Positions 34,740 to 38,742 of a stretch of DNA of 38,742 bases are shown here, one piece after another. Origin of the DNA: an uncultured Bacteroidales bacterium (lineage in GTDB: Bacteria; Bacteroidota; Bacteroidia; Bacteroidales; UBA4417); the NCBI GenBank assembly GCA_903879715.1, contig CAIRMR010000050.1, positions 1 to 38,742 on the forward strand, given 5' to 3'. The translations under genes were made by a program, and so were the position numbers. Positions within the stretch are counted from its first letter, which is position 1. Every line of letters begins with the position of its first letter. Below the pieces are notes generated by a model, which did not search any database, was not told the DNA's origin, and worked only from the letters and a program-made list of their open reading frames with translations.

Positions 34740-35192
34740 TTATATATCAGTTTTAGTCTTGCTAATCAATTTTATATTACTGATTTCCATATTTTTGTCA
34801 ACGGCTTTGCACATATCGTATACTGTAAGCAATGATGCCGACACTGCAGTGAGTGCTTCCATTTCAACACCGGTCTGGCCGATGCAATGCACTTCACTGA
34901 GGGCAGTAACGCCGAGGGTTTCGATGTATAATTTAACATCAATCTTTGTGATCATCAGTGTATGGCAAAGAGGAATGATAGACGAAGTGAGTTTTGCAGC
35001 CTGAATTCCTGCCAGTTGAGCTACAGTAAGAACATCACCTTTTTTCATATTGTTTTCCTGTACAAGCTTTACGGTTTCTGGTTGTAAGCTTATAAACCCC
35101 TGTGCCTTCGCAATCCGCAACTGATTTGGTTTATGCCCGACATCCACCATATTGGCTTTGCCTGCTTCATCGGTATGACTTAATTTATTCAT
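34740..35192 (-). CDS. moaC: Cyclic pyranopterin monophosphate synthase MoaC
   Basis: Converts the MoaA product to cyclic pyranopterin monophosphate, in the cytoplasm. The 150-residue protein has SHTDEAGKANMVDVG, IAKAQG, AGIQAAKLTSSIIPLCH (Thr follows in place of the usual Pro), GQTGVEMEALTAVSASLLTVYDMCK, and the catalytic Asp/Lys in YDMCKAVDK. The C-terminus ends SKTKTDI and lacks the usual GGKSG tail, making it ~10 residues short; no frameshift that restores the tail is visible. It is followed closely by prsW. The gap to moaA upstream is filled by ~800 bp of repeats. Confidence 0.95.
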   Translation of the reverse strand: MNKLSHTDEAGKANMVDVGHKPNQLRIAKAQGFISLQPETVKLVQENNMKKGDVLTVAQLAGIQAAKLTSSIIPLCHTLMITKIDVKLYIETLGVTALSEVHCIGQTGVEMEALTAVSASLLTVYDMCKAVDKNMEISNIKLISKTKTDI

Positions 35193-35202
35193 GAATATCT
35201 TT

Positions 35203-35775
35203 TTTGAATGGTTCTTATGTTCAAAGGTTCAAAAGTTCAAATGTTCAAGAGTTCAAATGTTCAATGATTCAAATTCTCGTTCACTAATAGCCCCTTCATG
35301 GGTTTGGGGTATCTCGTTAACTCAAACTATTATTCGGGGTTCAAGGGTTCAAGGGTTCAAGGGTTCAAAGTTGTTCAAGGTAGTTCAACGTTATTCAATG
35401 CTTCGCGTTCATGGTACAAAATTATTCAAGGTAGTTCAAAGTTGTTCAAAGGTTCAATGATTCACGGGTTCAAATGTTCAAGAGTTGAAATGTTCAAGAG
35501 TTGAAATGTTTAAGAGTTCAAATGTTCAATGATTCAAATTCTCGTTCACTAATAGCCCCTTCATGGGTTTGGGGTATCTCGTTAACTCAAACTATTATTC
35601 GGGGTTCAAGGGTTCAAGGGTTCAAAGTTGTTCAAGGTAGTTCAACGTTGTTCAATGCTTCGCGTTCATGGTACAAAATTATTCAAAGTAGTTCAAAGTA
35701 GTTCAAAGGTTCAATGATTCACGGGTTCAAATGTTCAAGAGTTGAAATGTTCTGTTGTTCAAATGTTCAAAGTTG
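35203..35775. repeat. TTCAA-type repeats with a 265-bp direct duplication
   Basis: A long tract of 7-9-bp GGTTCAA/AGTTCAAATG repeats. Within it a ~265-bp segment beginning AAGAGTTCAAATGTTC at 35247 is repeated from 35512 almost perfectly; the second copy has one GGGTTCAA unit fewer and a few point changes. Both copies contain a unique core (CGTTCACTAATAGCCCCTTC ... TATTATTCGGGG). Reading frames through the tract consist only of the repeat and are not genes. It separates moaA from moaC. Confidence 0.9.
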
Positions 35776-35791
35776 TATTTCCAAATATTTA

Positions 35792-35969
35792 GTCATTCTG
35801 ATCGGAGTCGACTCATCGTGTTTCAAAATCATAATTCACAATTCAAAAATCACAATTCACAATTCAAAAATCAAAAATTAAACTATACTTTTTATAGTCG
35901 CCTATCTCCTTGTCGCCCTTCGCCTTGTCGCCCTTCGCCGTTTCGCCCTTCGCCTCGTCGCCCCAACCC
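35792..35969. repeat. REP-like fragment, ATTCACA tract and 15-bp tandem repeat
   Basis: 35792-35817 (GTCATTCTGATCGGAGTCGA) is a degenerate copy of the GAGCGnAGTCGAA dispersed repeat seen at 38678. 35829-35880 is an AATTCACAATTCAAAAATC low-complexity tract. 35910-35954 holds three copies of the 15-bp unit TTGTCGCCCTTCGCC, a GC-rich island in AT-rich DNA, with a partial fourth. Three unrelated repeat styles are thus stacked side by side before moaA's stop codon. Confidence 0.75.
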
Positions 35970-35997
35970 CTAAAACCCAATCCCCAATTCCCAAACT

Positions 35998-36798
35998 CTA
36001 ACCCCCGATATTATAAAACTCCCCATGTTTATTAACTGTACCGCACGAAGGTTTGTTTCCAAGTGCCAGTTGCAAGGCTTTATGCGCGCCATGTTCACGA
36101 ATGTTGTACTCCATGTCATTAAAAAGGCAAGGCTTGATCATTCCGTTCGCAGTCAGGCGCAATCGGTTACAGGTTGAACAATCACCACCGCTGCCGCCAT
36201 CCACCATATAAAACTCACCTTTTTCAAGATCCATCTGCCTGATGAAACGGACTTGCAAGCCAAGTTTTTTGCCATATTCTGCTACTTCAAGCGCATCAGG
36301 CTCAGAAGTTGATTTTACAATCACACAGTTTATTTTCACCGGCGTAAGCCCGGATTTAACTGCGGCTTCAATTCCTTTCAGAACTTTATCAATTTCGCCT
36401 CCACGGGTGATCTGCCTGTATTTGTCAGGGTTCATTGTGTCGAGACTCACATTAATACGATGAAGTCCGGCATCTTTCAGGGGTTGAGCAAATTGTTCCA
36501 GCAATTGCCCGTTAGTTGTCATCCCCAAATCCTGGATACCAGGTTTTGATGCGATCATTTCAATCAGGTTCACTATTCCCTTTCGCACCAGAGGTTCACC
36601 ACCGGTTATCCGGACTTTATCCACACCCAAAGTAACAGCGGCATCTACCACTTCCATGATTTCTTCAAACGAAAGTATATCGCTGTGTTGCATTAAAGGA
36701 ATACCTTCGGCAGGCATGCAATAGGTGCAACGCAGGTTACAACGGTCGGTAACCGAAATGCGGAGGTAATTTATACGCCTGTTATACGAGTCGAACAT
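35998..36798 (-). CDS. moaA: GTP 3',8-cyclase MoaA (short form)
   Basis: A radical SAM enzyme that makes 3',8-cyclo-GTP, the first Moco precursor. It has the AdoMet cluster motif CNLRCTYC near residue 22, the ITGGEPLVRKG motif near 64, the second-cluster cysteines in CSTCNRLRLTANGMIKPC, and the terminal GG needed in MoaA. At 266 residues it is ~60 shorter than usual: the segment between VRFIRQMDLEKGEFY and GGDCSTCN is mostly missing. No frameshift is visible, so this looks like a natural short form. It overlaps the moeA stop by 17 bp, showing the two are co-translated. Confidence 0.93.
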   Translation of the reverse strand: MFDSYNRRINYLRISVTDRCNLRCTYCMPAEGIPLMQHSDILSFEEIMEVVDAAVTLGVDKVRITGGEPLVRKGIVNLIEMIASKPGIQDLGMTTNGQLLEQFAQPLKDAGLHRINVSLDTMNPDKYRQITRGGEIDKVLKGIEAAVKSGLTPVKINCVIVKSTSEPDALEVAEYGKKLGLQVRFIRQMDLEKGEFYMVDGGSGGDCSTCNRLRLTANGMIKPCLFNDMEYNIREHGAHKALQLALGNKPSCGTVNKHGEFYNIGG

Positions 36799-37957
36799 CT
36801 ACCAAAGTTCCTTTACTGATTTTGTTTTCTCCAATTTCGATAGTAACAATGCCATGAGCATGGATATAGGAATGAATATGAGCTGATCCATGATATTCAA
36901 CCGGCATGGCAGTCCCGTCAGCCGAAAGATATACCGGGAAGAAAGCCTTACGGGAAGTTTTCTTTCTGGAATAGTCAATACCCATAGGTACTTTTAGCTG
37001 CATTCCAGGGAATTTATTTCCCGTTATCAATTTTATCAGATGTTTTACCAGCAATTCAAATTGTACAAACGATGAAACCGGATTTCCTGGCAAGGCAACC
37101 AGGTATTGGTTTCCACGGGTTGCGAAAATGACCGGTTTGCCAGGTTGTACAGCCATGCTGCGGAATTTGATATCAAAACCGGCTTGCTGAATTACAGCAG
37201 GTACAAAATCGAAATCGCCGGCCGAAATTCCCCCGCTTAAAATAACAATATCACTTTCGGCTGCAGCTTGTTGTATGATTTCCAGGGTAGCTTCTTCGGT
37301 ATCATGCGCAATTCCGAAATATGTAGCTGCGCAATCCGCGCGCTTTGCCTGCGCCAGCAACTGGTATGCATTACTGTTACGTATTTGCGACAGGGCAGGG
37401 ATTTCAGCAGGTTCCACCAGCTCATCTCCTGTTGAAATAATTCCGATCCGTGGTTGTTTGTAAACTTCCGGATTGGCACATCCAACTGAGGCCAGTATCG
37501 CAATTTCCTGCGGCCTGATCAAGGCACCTTTATCGAGTACTTTTTCTCCTTTGGTAATATCTTCAGCTTTTAAACAATAATTAGGCGATGTCCGCGATGC
37601 TGTAAAACGGATTGCATCAGTTCCGGTAACTTCAACATCTTCAACCATTATAACTGTATCAGCACCTTCCGGCAACATTCCGCCGGTCATCAGTTTTGAG
37701 CATTCACCTTTACCAACATATTTTGTGGGCACTTTACCCGCGGGTATAGTTTCGAGTACTCTCAGTTCCTGCTCCAGGTCAGCATGGCGACATGCATAGC
37801 CATCTACAGCCGATTTGTCGAATGGCGGCATATCCATATCCGAGAATATATCCATACTTAATACACGACCAAAAGATTCTTCGAGCCTTATTTTTTCGGA
37901 TGAAAGAGGAACAGCAGATTTGCCAATAATATCCAGCGCTTCTTCAAATAGTATCAT
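36782..37957 (-). CDS. moeA: Molybdopterin molybdenumtransferase MoeA
   Basis: Inserts molybdate into adenylylated molybdopterin. The 391-residue protein has DMPPFDKSAVDGYACR, GECSKLMTGGMLPEGADTVIMVED, GIISTGDELVEP, the SGGISAGDFDFVPAV molybdopterin-binding block and QPGKPVIFATRGNQYLVALPGNPVSSFVQFE. Domain order and length are normal. The frame is open to a GTG at 37972, but the ATG at 37957 gives the family-like start MILFEEALDIIGKSAVPL. A TAnnTTTG element would place transcription start almost at that GTG. First gene of the moeA-moaA pair. Confidence 0.96.
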   Translation of the reverse strand: MILFEEALDIIGKSAVPLSSEKIRLEESFGRVLSMDIFSDMDMPPFDKSAVDGYACRHADLEQELRVLETIPAGKVPTKYVGKGECSKLMTGGMLPEGADTVIMVEDVEVTGTDAIRFTASRTSPNYCLKAEDITKGEKVLDKGALIRPQEIAILASVGCANPEVYKQPRIGIISTGDELVEPAEIPALSQIRNSNAYQLLAQAKRADCAATYFGIAHDTEEATLEIIQQAAAESDIVILSGGISAGDFDFVPAVIQQAGFDIKFRSMAVQPGKPVIFATRGNQYLVALPGNPVSSFVQFELLVKHLIKLITGNKFPGMQLKVPMGIDYSRKKTSRKAFFPVYLSADGTAMPVEYHGSAHIHSYIHAHGIVTIEIGENKISKGTLVDVRLV

Positions 37958-37982
37958 TCTTTTTTGAATCACTTTTAGGTTG

Positions 37983-37990
37983 CAAATGTA
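37983..37990 (-). promoter_or_regulatory. Candidate -7 promoter element for moeA-moaA
   Basis: The minus strand reads TACATTTG, an exact TAnnTTTG match, about 26 bp before the moeA ATG at 37957. The -33 TTG is not evident. It favours the ATG over the upstream GTG start. Confidence 0.4.
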
Positions 37991-38071
37991 ATTATCATTT
38001 CGATGCGACTGGAAATAAGGTGCAGTTCGGCCAGCAAAAAATCGGTTTTGATTTTTAAACCTAATTAGCTA

Positions 38072-38101
38072 TTTTGATTTTGTGTTTTATTGTTATCTTT
38101 G
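38072..38101 (+). promoter_or_regulatory. Bacteroidota-type promoter of the small membrane protein gene
   Basis: TTTTG (38072-38076), 17 nt, then TATCTTTG (38094-38101) is the best -33/-7 match in the window, 15 bp before the ATG at 38117. The leader would be very short. Confidence 0.6.
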
Positions 38102-38116
38102 TAAAAAAGATACTAT

Positions 38117-38548
38117 ATGGCAGCTATACAACCCCAAAATGGCAAAGCAGTTACCAAACCCAAAAGTAAATTGAGAAGGACAATCAGGAAATATTTTTAT
38201 ATTGTACTGACCTTCTTTATATTCATAGTAGCAGCATATATTTACTGGAGTTTCTTCTTTACATTCAGCGATGGATACCGCACAGGGATGTTACAGGAAT
38301 TCTCGCACAAAGGAAATATTTTCAAGACCTATGAAGGTGAGATGATTTTAAGTAGTGTTCAGAGCAATAAAAATGTTACCCTTGCATCCGAAAAATTCCT
38401 GTTCTCAGTTACTGACAAGAATGTTGCGTTTCGACTAGATACACTGCAAGGCAGAAATGTAATTGTACATTATACTCAGAAAAACAATACGTTACCCTGG
38501 AGGGGTGAGACGACATTTATTGTGAATAGTGTGAAACAGAGCAATTAA
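38117..38548 (+). CDS. Conserved Bacteroidota single-pass membrane protein, function unknown
   Basis: A 143-residue protein with a basic N-terminus (KPKSKLRRTIRKYF), one membrane helix (~27-50) and a ~90-residue beta-rich extracytoplasmic domain beginning FSDGYRTGMLQEFSHKGNIFKTYEGEM. This SDGxRxGxL-KG-x-x-FKT-x-EGE pattern is one I recall from a conserved Bacteroidota family of unknown function, some members of which carry the unsupported name 6-phosphogluconate dehydrogenase. It has no dehydrogenase fold. Divergent from moeA, with its own good promoter. Confidence 0.85.
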   Translation: MAAIQPQNGKAVTKPKSKLRRTIRKYFYIVLTFFIFIVAAYIYWSFFFTFSDGYRTGMLQEFSHKGNIFKTYEGEMILSSVQSNKNVTLASEKFLFSVTDKNVAFRLDTLQGRNVIVHYTQKNNTLPWRGETTFIVNSVKQSN

Positions 38549-38742
38549 ATGATTTGCAATTTACGATTTACGATTTACGATTTACGAATAACGATTTACG
38601 ATTTACGAATAACGATTTACGAATAACGATTTACGAATAACGATTTACGAATAACGAATAACGATTTACGAATTTTACCCTGAGCGTAGTCGAAGGGAAC
38701 GATTTACGAATTTTACCCTGAGCGTAGTCGAAGGGAACGAAT
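38549..38742. repeat. ATTTACGA/ATAACGA microsatellite with two REP-like units
   Basis: After the last gene the DNA is a run of 7-9-bp units (GATTTAC, GAATAAC) to the window end. Two direct copies, 38 bp apart, of CCCTGAGCGTAGTCGAAGGG (38678-38697 and 38716-38735) are embedded in it. That 20-mer (or its complement CTTCGACTACGCTCAG) is, from memory, a very common dispersed palindrome-like repeat in Bacteroidota. The tract may continue beyond the window. Confidence 0.85.

Noticed and set aside
34740-34790. Frameshift at the moaC 3' end explaining the missing GGKSG
   Set aside because: None of the three frames downstream encodes a GGKSG-like tail.
35191-35973. Several open frames of 66-89 codons
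   Set aside because: They are translations of the TTCAA repeat and the 15-bp tandem repeat, nearly identical to each other, with no start context or domain.
38117-38548. 6-phosphogluconate dehydrogenase, given zwf and pgl in the window
   Set aside because: The 143-residue protein has a membrane helix and no Rossmann or 6PGDH motifs; any such label in databases would be a carried-over error.

Overview
The window looks like a chromosomal segment from a member of the Bacteroidota, probably an environmental Bacteroidales/Marinilabiliales-type organism. The taxonomic clues are a secreted ELWxxDGT-repeat protein with a type IX secretion sorting domain, an OMP_b-brl_3-type TonB receptor with a carboxypeptidase-regulatory N-terminus, a fused ResB-CcsA cytochrome c maturation protein, TAnnTTTG promoter elements, absent Shine-Dalgarno sites and moderate-to-low G+C. 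Gaps between genes carry many repeat families. I see no rRNA, tRNA, prophage, transposase or CRISPR array.

Layout. 1-346: tandem array of 53/64-bp repeats. 384-5007 (+): TPR-like protein, secG, groES-groEL, mazG, with clear terminators after secG and groEL. 5152-10658 (-): ELWxxDGT/T9SS protein and the large CcsBA. 10896-11807 (+): a CDF metal transporter divergent from ccsBA across a 17-bp palindrome. 12000-14510 (-): TonB-dependent receptor. 14991-19127 (-): a likely metal-handling operon (small secreted Cys/His-rich protein, CDF transporter, cytochrome b561, bestrophin-like membrane protein, MbfA-like ferritin/VIT exporter). 19762-28068 (+): a five-gene electron-transfer operon. 28285-32077 (+): zwf, pgl, PAP2 phosphatase, DUF454 protein, with a 156-bp MITE-like palindromic element between zwf and pgl. 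32319-37957 (-): molybdenum cofactor genes (moeA, moaA, moaC, MOSC-Mog fusion) with PrsW and a membrane protein, split by two repeat blocks. 38117-38548 (+): a conserved small membrane protein, then a repeat tract to the window end.

The most striking system is 19762-28068: a multi-histidine membrane cytochrome b-like protein, a membrane-anchored Fe-S/flavin oxidoreductase, a 20-heme and a 37-heme c-type cytochrome, and an outer-membrane beta-barrel. Together they could carry electrons between NAD(P)H or quinol and the cell exterior through up to 57 covalent hemes. The divergent metal operon beside it (MbfA-like iron export, CDF efflux, cytochrome b561) and CcsBA within 10 kb fit a model of metal-linked extracellular electron transfer with protection from the reduced metal. 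The components are read from sequence; the pathway is inference.

The 37-heme protein grew by duplication of a 223-residue, nine-heme supermodule. The flavoprotein looks circularly permuted and has His or Thr at the second-Cys position of each ferredoxin motif. Intergenic DNA is dominated by short-period repeats and hairpin elements, each block with its own sequence, mostly between convergent genes or inside the Moco gene series.
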